Positions 43,386 to 54,641 of a stretch of 64,000 nt of DNA are shown here, piece after piece; positions within the stretch are counted from its first letter, which is position 1, and the number at the start of each line of letters is the position of its first letter. The stretch is from Prauserella_A sp040635515 (GTDB lineage: Bacteria; Actinomycetota; Actinomycetes; Mycobacteriales; Pseudonocardiaceae). Both the position numbers and the translations under genes were made by a program. Under the pieces are notes generated by a model. It had not been told where the DNA came from, did not search any database, and saw nothing but the letters and a program-made list of their open reading frames with translations. The stretch lies in assembly GCA_040635515.1 (NCBI GenBank), contig JBEYHY010000004.1:62001-126000 (forward strand), written 5' to 3'.

Positions 43386-45941
43386 TTAGTCAGATCCCGC
43401 GCCGTCGACGCTAACAGTGCCTTGCGTTGTGTCGTCGCCTTCGGCTTCCCCGTTAGCTTCTTCTTCTCCGTTGGGGACGTCCGATGGCTTGTCCGCGTTG
43501 CGTGCCACCGCCAGCAGGGTGTTGCCCTCGTCGAGGTTGATCAACCGAACACCCTTCGTCTGCCGGCCCGCCTTGCGCACCTGCCCCGCCGGCGTCCGGA
43601 TGACGCCGCCCGCGGAAGTGATGGCGTACAGCTCGTCGTCCGCGTCGACGATGAGCGCACCTACCAGCCTGCCACGTTTCCGGTCGTGCTGAATGGTCAG
43701 CACTCCCTTACCACCGCGGCCTTGCACCGGATAGTCCTCGATCGGTGTCCGTTTGGCATACCCGCCGTCAGTGGCGACAAGCAGGAACGTGTCTTCCTTC
43801 ACCACGCTGATGCCGAGCAGCTCGTCCCCTTCGTTGAATCGCATTCCGAGGACACCGGACGTCGCCCTTCCCATTGGCCGCAACGCCTCGTCCGTGGCAT
43901 GGAAACGAATCGACTGACCGTCGGAGGAAACCAGCAGAAGGTCGTCCTCCGCCGAGGCAAGCACCGCCCCGACCAATTCGTCGCCTTCACGCAAATTGAT
44001 GCCGATCAGGCCACCCGCGCGCGGCGAATCGAAATCGCTCAGCTTGGACTTCTTGACGAGTCCCTTCTGGGTCGCCAGCACCAGATAGGGAGCGACCTCG
44101 TAGTTCGGGATCTGAATGACACCCGCGATGGCCTCGTCAGGCTGGAAAGCGAGCAGGTTGGCCACGTGCTGACCACGCGCGTTCCTGCTGGCTTCCGGCA
44201 AATCGTATGCCTTCGCCCGATACACCCTGCCCTTGTTCGTGAAGAACAGGATCCAGTCGTGCGTCGAGCACACGAAAAAGTGCTGGACGATGTCGTCCTG
44301 TTTGAGCGTCGCGCCCTGAACGCCCTTGCCGCCGCGTTTCTGCGAGCGGTAAAGATCGGTCTTCGTCCGCTTGGCGTAACCCGTGCGCGTAATGGTGACG
44401 ACCACGTCTTCGACGGCGATGAGGTCTTCGACCGAAACCTCGCCGTCGAACGGAATGATCTGGGTCCGCCGCTCGTCGCCGTGCTTCTCGACGATTTCGA
44501 GCAGTTCCTCACGGACGATGGCACGCTGCCGCTCCGGCCGGTCCAAAATGTCCTGAAGGTCGGCGATCTTGGCTTCGATCTCGGCCAGTTCCTCGACGAT
44601 CTTCTGCCGTTCCAGCGCAGCCAGCCTGCGAAGCTGCATGTCCAGGATCGCGGTGGCCTGGATTTCGTCGATGTCCAGCAATTCGATGAGGCCAGTGCGT
44701 GCCACGTCAACGGTCGGCGACCGGCGAATCAACGCGATGACCTCGTCGAGGTGGTCGAGCGCCTTGACCAGGCCACGCAGGATGTGCGCGCGTTCCTCGG
44801 CCTTGCGCAACCGAAACCGGGTGCGCCTGACGATGACCTCGATCTGGTGCTTGACGTAGTGCCGCACGATCTGGTCGAGCCGCAGCGTGCGCGGAACGCC
44901 GTCGACGAGCGCCAGCATGTTGACGCCGAAGTTGTACTGGAGCTGGGTGTGCTTGTAGAGGTTGTTCAGCACGACCTTGGCGACCGCGTCCCGCTTGAGC
45001 GTGATCACGATGCGCATACCGCTGCGGCTGTTGGTCTCGTCGGCGATGTCGGCCAGACCGGTGAGCTTGCCGTCGCGCACGAGCGAGGCGATGTTCTCGA
45101 CCAGATTGTCGGGGTTCACCTGGTACGGCAGCTCGGTGACAACGAGCGTCGTACGTCCCTTCGCGTCCTCTTCGACCTCGACGACGGCCCGCATCCGCAC
45201 CGAACCACGGCCGGTGCGGTACGCGTCCGCGATGCCCTGGGTACCGAGAATGAGGCCCTTGGTGGGAAAGTCCGGCCCCTTGATCCGCTGCATGAGCGCG
45301 GCGAGTGTCTCGTCGTCGTCGGCATCGGGATTGTCGAGCGCCCACACGACTCCGTCGGCGACCTCCCGCAGGTTGTGCGGCGGGATGTTGGTCGCCATAC
45401 CGACGGCGATGCCCGAACCACCGTTGACGAGAAGGTTCGGAATCCGACTCGGCAGGACATCGGGTTCCTGGGTACGACCGTCGTAGTTGTCGGAGAAGTC
45501 GACGGTCTCCTCTTCGATGTCCTTCAGCATCTCCATGGCGAGCGGAGCAAGCCGCGACTCCGTGTACCGCATGGCGGCGGCGGGGTCGTTGCCGGGAGAT
45601 CCGAAGTTGCCCTGCCCGTCGATGAGCGGGTACCGCATCGACCAGCGCTGCGCGAGCCGCACGAGCGCGTCGTAGATCGCGGAGTCACCGTGCGGGTGGT
45701 AGTTGCCCATCACGTCGCCGACGACACGCGAACACTTGTTGTAGCCGCGCTCCGGCCGGAAACCGGAATCGAACATCGAGTAGAGCACGCGGCGATGAAC
45801 CGGCTTGAGGCCATCGCGCACGTCTGGCAGTGCCCTCGACACGATGACGCTCATTGCGTAATCGATGTAGGAGCGCTGCATTTCCTGCTGGATGTCGACC
45901 GGTTCGACCCGATCGTTGTCCGGCGGCAAGGTTTCCGTCAT
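43386..45941 (-). CDS. gyrA: GyrA: DNA gyrase subunit A
   Basis: A 851-residue type II topoisomerase subunit. The catalytic tyrosine is Y126 in AAAMRYTESRL. The quinolone-determining region reads YHPHGDSAIYD, with Ser87 and Asp91, the drug-sensitive residues of E. coli numbering 83 and 87 (mycobacteria usually have Ala at the first). The GyrA box QKRGGKGVQG, which wraps DNA, is present, and a C-terminal acidic tail (EEEANGEAEGDD) follows. Starts 46 bases after gyrB. Confidence 0.97.
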   Translation of the reverse strand: MTETLPPDNDRVEPVDIQQEMQRSYIDYAMSVIVSRALPDVRDGLKPVHRRVLYSMFDSGFRPERGYNKCSRVVGDVMGNYHPHGDSAIYDALVRLAQRWSMRYPLIDGQGNFGSPGNDPAAAMRYTESRLAPLAMEMLKDIEEETVDFSDNYDGRTQEPDVLPSRIPNLLVNGGSGIAVGMATNIPPHNLREVADGVVWALDNPDADDDETLAALMQRIKGPDFPTKGLILGTQGIADAYRTGRGSVRMRAVVEVEEDAKGRTTLVVTELPYQVNPDNLVENIASLVRDGKLTGLADIADETNSRSGMRIVITLKRDAVAKVVLNNLYKHTQLQYNFGVNMLALVDGVPRTLRLDQIVRHYVKHQIEVIVRRTRFRLRKAEERAHILRGLVKALDHLDEVIALIRRSPTVDVARTGLIELLDIDEIQATAILDMQLRRLAALERQKIVEELAEIEAKIADLQDILDRPERQRAIVREELLEIVEKHGDERRTQIIPFDGEVSVEDLIAVEDVVVTITRTGYAKRTKTDLYRSQKRGGKGVQGATLKQDDIVQHFFVCSTHDWILFFTNKGRVYRAKAYDLPEASRNARGQHVANLLAFQPDEAIAGVIQIPNYEVAPYLVLATQKGLVKKSKLSDFDSPRAGGLIGINLREGDELVGAVLASAEDDLLLVSSDGQSIRFHATDEALRPMGRATSGVLGMRFNEGDELLGISVVKEDTFLLVATDGGYAKRTPIEDYPVQGRGGKGVLTIQHDRKRGRLVGALIVDADDELYAITSAGGVIRTPAGQVRKAGRQTKGVRLINLDEGNTLLAVARNADKPSDVPNGEEEANGEAEGDDTTQGTVSVDGAGSD

Positions 45942-45987
45942 AGGTCCTTCTTGGTTGGACAGTCCTCAGTGGACGACAGGTAGGGGG

Positions 45988-47952
<1,965 letters not shown>

Positions 47953-48220
47953 CGGCCTGTTTTCTCCTCGTCTCGCCCGTCTGGACACACGCGAGGCGTG
48001 CCTTCGTCGGGCACACCAGTTGATACTCGTCCGGCACCAATCCGGCTTACCCCTCTAAGTTTACTTGGCCAGTCGTCCTCACATGCACCAAGGACACCCC
48101 TGATTTCGTCACAGGGGGGCGAACTCGAACCAGGATGAGTCCGGCAGTGGCCAACGGGCATCTCGCGCCGCCTCGGCTTGCCCAGGCTGTCCCGCTCTCG
48201 CTGGCGACCGGACCTCCCGG
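47953..48220. other. dciA-gyrB spacer
   Basis: A 268-base spacer. No gene is convincing. The minus-strand promoter of gyrB is expected here; a clear -35/-10 pair is not evident to me. Confidence 0.4.
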
Positions 48221-48994
48221 CTAGCCGTATGTATCGCGAGGCCCTCGACCTGGAACATGGCGCGGCCCCTTCCGCCAACTCGGCGCTGTCGGACCTTGGA
48301 TCCGCATGCGCTTCACGACGCCGTGCCCGACGCCCTTGGCGATCTTCGCCAGCAATTGGCGCTGCAGCAACCGCAACTGGGTCGCCCAGGCGGTCGAGCT
48401 TGCCCGAACGGTCAGTTCGCCGTCCTTCAGCGCCACCGGTTGTGCGTGTTCGGCCACCTCGTCACCGACGAGCCGGACCCACTGACCGAACACCTGGCCG
48501 TTGGCGAGTTGTTCTCCCCAACCCATCTGGGTCGCCATCCGCGAGGCAAGCCTGCCGAGCGGCTGCGGGTCCCTTTCGTCGACTCCCGGCCCCGACCAGC
48601 GACGTCGGCGCGGGTTCTGCCGGGAACCGCCCTGCCCCGCTCGGCCCGGCTTGCGGTAACCGGGCTCCGACCCCCTCGCCGCCGCACGCTGCCGCGCCGC
48701 TTCCAACGCGGCTCGGGCGAGGTCACGGCCACCCTGTGGATGGTCTGCTGACCCCGGCTCATTTGGCCCAGCCACGATGTTACGCTCGGTGTCACGTTTG
48801 GGGGACTCACTCACAAAACCGCCCACCCGAGGGGTATTGACCGCCTCATTTGGGCCTTCAGTCACGCGCGGCGATAACAGATCTGCCGTGTTATCCACAC
48901 TATCCACAGACTTATCCCCAGATAGGTGGGCAACTGCTGTGGCCCCCCTCACGCCGGGTTGCCGATCTTTGTGCGCACCCGTCTGATCAGGCAC
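48221..48994 (-). CDS. dciA: DciA: DUF721 helicase operator
   Basis: A 257-residue protein. The C-terminal DUF721 domain (about 150-245: LGRLASRMATQMGWGEQLANGQVFGQWVRLVGDEVAEHAQPV ... LTVRASSTAWATQLRLLQRQLL) is the KH-like fold of DciA, which loads or stimulates the replicative helicase DnaB. GTG at 48994 overlaps recF by eight bases; a start four codons earlier overlaps more. The N-terminal half is Gly/Arg-rich. Its 5' part contains a cluster of three DnaA boxes. Confidence 0.88.
   Translation of the reverse strand: MPDQTGAHKDRQPGVRGATAVAHLSGDKSVDSVDNTADLLSPRVTEGPNEAVNTPRVGGFVSESPKRDTERNIVAGPNEPGSADHPQGGRDLARAALEAARQRAAARGSEPGYRKPGRAGQGGSRQNPRRRRWSGPGVDERDPQPLGRLASRMATQMGWGEQLANGQVFGQWVRLVGDEVAEHAQPVALKDGELTVRASSTAWATQLRLLQRQLLAKIAKGVGHGVVKRMRIQGPTAPSWRKGPRHVPGRGPRDTYG
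48891..48920 (+). promoter_or_regulatory. Three DnaA boxes inside dciA
   Basis: TTATCCACA (48891-48899, perfect), CTATCCACA (48900-48908, one change) and TTATCCCCA (48912-48920, one change) lie back to back within the dciA coding region, same orientation. The reading frame is kept through them. Confidence 0.8.
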
Positions 48995-50138
48995 GTTCCA
49001 CCTCACCCTCCGAAACCGTGTAGCGGACTCCGGTCAGCTCCGCGGGGACGTCCTCATCCACAGCCGCGGTGACCAGCACCTGCTCAGCACTCGCTGCTAC
49101 TTCGGCGAGCTTGGCTCTTCTCCTGCGGTCCAGTTCGGCGAAAACATCGTCGAGCAACAACACCGGTTCACCCCCTGCCTCGGCACGAAGCAATTCGTAG
49201 GAACCGAGCCGCAGCGCGAGCGCGTACGACCAGGACTCCCCGTGGCTGGCGTACCCCTTGGCCGGGGCGTCGCCGAGCATGAGCTCAAGCTCGTCCCGGT
49301 GTGGTCCGACCAGACTTACCCCACGTTCCAGTTCCGAGGCACGCGACGCGCCGAGCGCCTCAAGGAGGATCCCGGTCAGCGTCTCCTCGTCGGCTCGCTG
49401 ACCACCGGGAACGCCGTAATCCGCTGGTAGCGCCTCACCCAGGCTGGATCGGTAGCTGATCCGCACGGGCCGCGAATCCGGCGCTACCCCCGCATAGGCG
49501 GCCACCGTGTGCGGCGCGAGGTCGGCCACCAGATTCAGTCTTGCCGCGAGAAGCTGCGCGCCCGCCGTCGCGAGGTGGTTGTCCCACACCTCCAGAGTGG
49601 ACAGCGCGTAAGGATCGTCGCCCTTGCGTTTGCCCGCTGTCTTCAACAGTGCGTTGCGCTGCCGAAGGACTTTCTCGTAGTCACTGCGCACCCCTGCGTA
49701 CCGGGGAGCGCGCAGCACGAGCAGCTCGTCGAGAAACCGGCGGCGCTCTCCGGGATCACCACGCACGAGGGCGAGATCCTCCGGTGCGAACAACACCGTC
49801 CGGAGAATTCCGAGTACATCGCGTGGTCTGCCGACCGCGCCCCTGTTGACCCTCGCCCTGTTGGCTCTGCCCGGCGCGATCTCCAGCTCGACGGTGAGTT
49901 CTCTGCCCTCGTTGACCACGGCGACGCGCACGAGCGCACGCTCACTGCCCTGTCTGATGAGAGGTGCGTCGTTGGCGACCCTGTGCGAACCCAGCGTGGC
50001 CACGTAACCGATCGCCTCGATCAGGTTCGTCTTTCCCCTGCCGTTCTTCCCGACAAGGACGGTCGCGCCCGGTTCGAGTGGCAGGTCGACGTGTTCCCAC
50101 GATCGGAAGTCGGTCACCTGGAGGTGACGGAGGTACAC
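48987..50138 (-). CDS. recF: RecF: ssDNA gap repair ATPase
   Basis: A 383-residue ABC-type ATPase. Walker A VLVGKNGRGKTNLIEA at about 32-47; ABC-type signature near SHGESWSYALALRLGS; Walker B VLLLDDVFAELD. It loads RecA at gaps with RecO and RecR. Starts 12 bases after gnd and overlaps dciA. Confidence 0.96.
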   Translation of the reverse strand: MYLRHLQVTDFRSWEHVDLPLEPGATVLVGKNGRGKTNLIEAIGYVATLGSHRVANDAPLIRQGSERALVRVAVVNEGRELTVELEIAPGRANRARVNRGAVGRPRDVLGILRTVLFAPEDLALVRGDPGERRRFLDELLVLRAPRYAGVRSDYEKVLRQRNALLKTAGKRKGDDPYALSTLEVWDNHLATAGAQLLAARLNLVADLAPHTVAAYAGVAPDSRPVRISYRSSLGEALPADYGVPGGQRADEETLTGILLEALGASRASELERGVSLVGPHRDELELMLGDAPAKGYASHGESWSYALALRLGSYELLRAEAGGEPVLLLDDVFAELDRRRRAKLAEVAASAEQVLVTAAVDEDVPAELTGVRYTVSEGEVERA

Positions 50139-50150
50139 GAGTGGCCGTAC

Positions 50151-51041
50151 CTACTCGACGATCTTCTTGACCGAATGCCCGCCGAACTGGTTGCGCAAAG
50201 CCGCCACCGCGCGCATCGCGGCCGAATCCTCCTGCCGGGATGCGAATCGGGCGAACAACGCCGCCGAGATGACGGGCGCGGGAACCGCGTTGTTGATGGC
50301 TTCTTCGAGCGTCCACCGTCCTTCGCCGGAATCCTCGACGTAACCTTCGAGGTCGTCCAGTTCCGGATCTTCGTCAAGCGCGCGGACCAGCAGGTCGAGC
50401 AACCACGAGCGGACGACGGTTCCCCGCTGCCATGCCTTGATCACCGCGGGTACGTTCTCGATGATGTCGGATGCTTCGAGCAGTTCGAAGCCCTCCGCAT
50501 ACGCCTGCATCAGGCCGTACTCGATGCCGTTGTGCACCATCTTCGCGTAGTGCCCCGCGCCGACCGGGCCCGCGTGCGCGAAGCCCTCCTCACGGGGACC
50601 CTCCGGACGCAGCGAGTCGAAGATCGGCATCGCCCGTTCGACGTCCTCGGCCGAACCTCCCGCCATGAGGCCATAGCCGTTTTCCTTGCCCCAGACGCCG
50701 CCGGACACACCGACGTCGAGATAGCCGATCTTCTTCTCACCGAGAAGCCCGGCGTTGACCTTGTCCTCGGTGTAGCGCGAGTTCCCGCCGTCGATCAGAA
50801 GATCGCCTTCACTGAGCAGGTCCCGCAGTTCGAGCACCGTCTGCCTCGTCGCGTCGCCCGCGGGCACCATCACCCACACCATGCGGGGAGCGTCGAGCGC
50901 GGCGACGAGATCGGCGAGTGAAGCGGTGTCGCTCACGTCCGCGGCGCGGTCGTATCCGACGACCTCATGACCTGCCGCGCGCAAGCGTTCCCGCATGTTG
51001 AAGCCCATTTTTCCAAGGCCGACGAGTCCGAGCTGAACCAT
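50151..51041 (-). CDS. gnd: 6-phosphogluconate dehydrogenase, decarboxylating (short type)
   Basis: A 296-residue enzyme of the short, GndA-like type, converting 6-phosphogluconate to ribulose 5-phosphate with NAD(P). N-terminal Rossmann GLGKMGFNM, then GGNSRY, GVSGGVWGKENGYGLMAGG and the catalytic Lys in GHYAKMVHNGIEYG. Its place between dnaN and recF is normal for actinobacteria. Confidence 0.95.
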   Translation of the reverse strand: MVQLGLVGLGKMGFNMRERLRAAGHEVVGYDRAADVSDTASLADLVAALDAPRMVWVMVPAGDATRQTVLELRDLLSEGDLLIDGGNSRYTEDKVNAGLLGEKKIGYLDVGVSGGVWGKENGYGLMAGGSAEDVERAMPIFDSLRPEGPREEGFAHAGPVGAGHYAKMVHNGIEYGLMQAYAEGFELLEASDIIENVPAVIKAWQRGTVVRSWLLDLLVRALDEDPELDDLEGYVEDSGEGRWTLEEAINNAVPAPVISAALFARFASRQEDSAAMRAVAALRNQFGGHSVKKIVE

Positions 51042-51078
51042 GGAGTTGTCCCTTCGGGGTCGTGCTTGCGTGCGGTGC

Positions 51079-52212
51079 TCAGCCGGGAAGGCGAACCGGC
51101 ATCAGCAGATAGAGGTAACCGGGCACCACGTCGCCATTGTCGTCGGCCGGCTTGATCAACGCCGGGCGGTTGGGGGTCGTGAAGGTCAACTCGGCCCGAT
51201 CGGTGTGCAACGCGCCAAGGCCGTCGACGAGGTAGCCCGGATTGAACGCGATCGTGACGGGCTCACCCTCGTAGTCGACGGGCAGCTCTTCCTCGGCACT
51301 TCCCTCGTCGTCGCCACCTGCCGAGAGTCGCAGTGTTCCCTCGGTGAATTCGAGCCGCACCTGGGTTCCGCGCTCCGCGACGAGTGAAACGCGCTTGATC
51401 GCTTCGGCGAGCGTCGAAACTCCGAGCACCGCGCGAGAAGTGTGCTGCGAGGGAAGCAACTGGCGGTAGGGAGGGAACTCGGCGTCGAGAAGGCGGGTCG
51501 TCGTGTAGCGACCGGAGCCGGTGAGCCCGAGTAGTCCGTCGCCGCTCGCGAGTCCGATCTGCACGGTCGCGCCCGAAGCGCCGAGCGCCTTGGCCGCATC
51601 GGCAAGCGTGCGAGCCGGGACAAGAACCGACGCGTCGGTGAGCCCTTCGGCCGGCTGCCATTCGAACTCACGCATCGCGAGCCGGAAGCGGTCGGTCGCG
51701 ACCAGGGTCAGCGTGTTGCCGGTGATTTCGAGCCGCATGCCGGTGAGCATCGGCAGGGTGTCGTCCTTGCCCGCCGCTACCGCGACCTGCGAAACGGCTT
51801 GGGCGAAGGCTTCACCCGCCACCTCTCCCGCGAGATCCGGCTGGGCAGGGAGCTGAGGGTAGTCCTCGACCGGCATCGTCGGCAGGCTGAATCGCGCGTT
51901 GCCACACGTGATGGTGGCGCGTGCGCCGTCGATGGAGATCTCGACCGGTTGAGCGGGAAGGGCTTTGGTGATGTCGGCGAGCAACCGGCCCGACACGAGC
52001 GTGCGTCCGCCGTCGGCGATCGTCGCTGGAACGCCGACGGTCGCCGAAACCTCGTAGTCGAATCCGGAGACCGTCAGCGCATCCGATCCGCCGTCGGCAC
52101 CCGCGTCGAGCAACACGCCTCCCAGCACCGGAACCGGTGGCCTGGACGGCAGGCTGCGGGCCACCCAGGCGACGGCGTCAGCAAGCCCATCACGCTCGAC
52201 GCGGATTTTCAT
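51079..52212 (-). CDS. dnaN: DnaN: DNA polymerase III beta clamp
   Basis: A 377-residue sliding clamp with the three clamp domains: MKIRVERDGLADAVAWVARSLPSRPPVPVLGGVLL, the middle domain with LPTMPVEDYPQLP, and the C-terminal tail ending GDVVPGYLYLLMPVRLPG. Holds polymerase III on DNA. ATG at 52212 next to the oriC spacer. Confidence 0.97.
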   Translation of the reverse strand: MKIRVERDGLADAVAWVARSLPSRPPVPVLGGVLLDAGADGGSDALTVSGFDYEVSATVGVPATIADGGRTLVSGRLLADITKALPAQPVEISIDGARATITCGNARFSLPTMPVEDYPQLPAQPDLAGEVAGEAFAQAVSQVAVAAGKDDTLPMLTGMRLEITGNTLTLVATDRFRLAMREFEWQPAEGLTDASVLVPARTLADAAKALGASGATVQIGLASGDGLLGLTGSGRYTTTRLLDAEFPPYRQLLPSQHTSRAVLGVSTLAEAIKRVSLVAERGTQVRLEFTEGTLRLSAGGDDEGSAEEELPVDYEGEPVTIAFNPGYLVDGLGALHTDRAELTFTTPNRPALIKPADDNGDVVPGYLYLLMPVRLPG

Positions 52213-52985
52213 GCGCGCATCCTTTCGACAGCCGAGCCCTTTTCAGCTCGAAAGATCGACAAACAACTCCACCTGCCGTCGCCGACAAACGCGAAGACGG
52301 GAGTGGGGTAATGGCTGTGTGGGTTCGCCCAGTTGCGGTGCGTCGCAGCAGACGGCACCGGCCGAACGGACCGGGGTGTGGGTTTCCACGTTAGAGCGTC
52401 TCGGTGCCCGCCGTCATCTCGGCCCGACCAAGCCAACCGCGAGATGTCCCCAACTTCGTGGATCGCTTGTTTTTGTTTTGTTCTTCTTCGAAGAGATCTT
52501 TGTTCAGTCGTAGTAGTAAGGGCTGTGGGTTGTGTGGATAGCGCTTGTCTTCGCAGGTCTGAGTAGCCGCACAGGTGTGGATACCCATGGTGGTGGATCG
52601 GTGGACTGCTCGGGCGGCCCGTGGACGGATTTTGGTTGTCCGCAAGCGATCCACAGTTGTCCCCAGGTTTCCACAGGTTTGTCCCCAGGTGTGGGTCGAG
52701 CTGTACCCAGGCTGCCCACTGAAGAAAAGTGACCCGGATCGCTCCGGCGGGTGACAAAAGCTTTGGCACACAAGCACTTTTGCCGCCCGATCCGGGTGCG
52801 GCCGGGTGCTCGCGGGCGCGCTTCGGGGCCGTTGAGCTACGCGGGCGGGCAATCAAGAGGGCACGGAAAGCGAGCTGCCGCACGGCGTCGTGGACCGGTT
52901 CCCCGGCGAGGGAAAGGAAAGAGTGCGTGCGACAAGGCCGCACGGCCTGAACCGGCGAATGGAAACGAAGAGGTGTTCCGAGTAC
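52213..52985. other. oriC: Chromosomal replication origin (oriC), dnaA-dnaN spacer
   Basis: A 773-base gene-free region between dnaN and dnaA. It has an AT-rich stretch at 52461-52520 (22 G or C of 60), ending in TAGTAGTAA (52511-52519), a triplet run like the DnaA-trio element. To its right is a DnaA-box group: TGTGGATAG (52533-52541), TGTGGATAC (52576-52584), TTGTCCGCA (52636-52644), TTGTCCCCA (52657-52665), a GATCCACA-like site at 52648-52655 and TTGTCCCCA (52679-52687). The boxes are mostly one mismatch from TTGTCCACA or TTATCCACA. Strand switch of genes at this point supports origin function. Confidence 0.92.
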
Positions 52986-54641
52986 TTACTGACGGGCGCG
53001 CTGCTTGATCCTGGACGTGAGTTCCTGGACCTGGTCGTAGATGCGCCTTCGCTCCGCCATCTCCTTGCGGATCTTCTTGTCCGCGTGCATGACGGTCGTG
53101 TGGTCCCTGCCGCCGAAGGTCTGCCCGATGCGGGGCAAGGACATGTCGGTGAGTTCCCTGCACAGATACATGGCGATCTGCCGCGCGGTGGCGAGCGCCT
53201 TCGTCTTGCCCGGCCCGCACAGATCCTCAAGCGTCACGTCGAAGAACTCAGCGGTGACTCCCATGATCGTGGGCGCGCTGATCTCGGGTGCCTGTGAATC
53301 GGGTATGAGGTCGCGCAACACGATCTCGGCGAGCCCGACGTCGACGGGCTGCTGATTCAGCGACGCGAACGCGGTGACGCGAATGAGCGCGCCCTCAAGC
53401 TCCCTGATGTTCGCCTCGATGCGAGCGGCGATGAACTCGAGAACGTCGCCGGGCACGGCGAGCCGATCCTGCGCGGCCTTCTTACGGAGGATCGCGATGC
53501 GGGTCTCAAGTTCGGGAGGCTGGATGTCGGTGATCAGTCCCCACTCGAACCTCGTCCTGAGCCGGTCTTCGAGCGTTTCCAGGCGCTTGGGCGGCCGATC
53601 GGAGGAGACGACGATCTGTTTGTTCGCGTTGTGCAGCGTGTTGAAGGTGTGGAAGAACTCCTCCTGAGTTCCTTCCTTGCCTTCGAGGAACTGGATGTCG
53701 TCGACGAGAAGGATGTCGATATCTCGATACCGCCGCTGGAACGCGACCTTGCGGTCATCGCGCAGCGAGTTGATGAAGTCGTTGGTGAACTCCTCGGTCG
53801 AGACATAGCGCACGCGCATTCCGGGGAACAGCCGCTGTGCGTAGTGACCGACCGCGTGCAGCAGGTGGGTCTTGCCCAGACCGGACTCTCCCCAGATGAA
53901 CAACGGGTTGTATGCCCTCGACGGTGCCTCGGCCACCGCGACCGCCGCGGCATGGGCGAAGCGGTTGGACGCGCCGATGACGAACGTGTCGAACGTGTAC
54001 TTCTCGTTGAGCCGGGTCTTCGACGTCTGCGGCTGGGCAGGCGCCGTGTAGGGCTGGCCCGCGACCGGCCGTCCGGAGAAGGTCGGCCAGATCTCGTGGA
54101 CGGCAGCCAGCGCTTCGCCTTCCTCGTCGACCTCTTCTTCGCCGTCGTCTCCGTGTTCGAGGGTGCTCTTCGGCATCGTCGCCGGCATCGGAGGAGGCAT
54201 GGACGGTGGCCTCGGCCTCGGGTCCTGCTGCTCCGCGCGTTGATGCCGCACGGCGGGGACGGTGATCGTCTCCTCGGCGGGAGGCAGCGGAGGCTTCTCC
54301 TGACGCTGTCCGTTGCCGTTGTCCGCCCTCGCGGGTGACGCCGTGTATCGACTGGGTGCACTCGGGGCAGGCGCGCTGTCGGCGGTGTCGACCTTGACGG
54401 CGAGCGAGACGTCCCTGCCGAGGCGGCGGGACAGTGCCTTTGTGATCGGTTCGCGCAGCGCGCGCTCGATGGCTTCCTTCGCGAAGTCACTCGGCGCGGC
54501 GAGCAGCGCGGTGCCGTCGAGTAGTCCGATGGGACGCGTGACCCGCATCCATGCTCGTTGCTGGGGCGAAAGCGTGCCGTCCGCGAGCTCCCTGACGACC
54601 TGTTCCCACACGACCGCCAGGTTCAACTGATGCTCAGACAC
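52986..54641 (-). CDS. dnaA: DnaA: replication initiator
   Basis: A 551-residue initiator. Domain I is at the N-terminus (VSEHQLNLAVVWEQVVRELADGTLSPQQRAWM); a long Pro-rich domain II follows; AAA+ domain III has Walker A GESGLGKTHLLHA and LLVDDIQFLEG; domain IV includes the DnaA-box-binding motif GRDHTTVMHADKKIRKEM. GTG at 54641 follows GGAG; the frame further out lacks family similarity. It is 551 residues because domain II is long. Confidence 0.97.
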   Translation of the reverse strand: MSEHQLNLAVVWEQVVRELADGTLSPQQRAWMRVTRPIGLLDGTALLAAPSDFAKEAIERALREPITKALSRRLGRDVSLAVKVDTADSAPAPSAPSRYTASPARADNGNGQRQEKPPLPPAEETITVPAVRHQRAEQQDPRPRPPSMPPPMPATMPKSTLEHGDDGEEEVDEEGEALAAVHEIWPTFSGRPVAGQPYTAPAQPQTSKTRLNEKYTFDTFVIGASNRFAHAAAVAVAEAPSRAYNPLFIWGESGLGKTHLLHAVGHYAQRLFPGMRVRYVSTEEFTNDFINSLRDDRKVAFQRRYRDIDILLVDDIQFLEGKEGTQEEFFHTFNTLHNANKQIVVSSDRPPKRLETLEDRLRTRFEWGLITDIQPPELETRIAILRKKAAQDRLAVPGDVLEFIAARIEANIRELEGALIRVTAFASLNQQPVDVGLAEIVLRDLIPDSQAPEISAPTIMGVTAEFFDVTLEDLCGPGKTKALATARQIAMYLCRELTDMSLPRIGQTFGGRDHTTVMHADKKIRKEMAERRRIYDQVQELTSRIKQRARQ

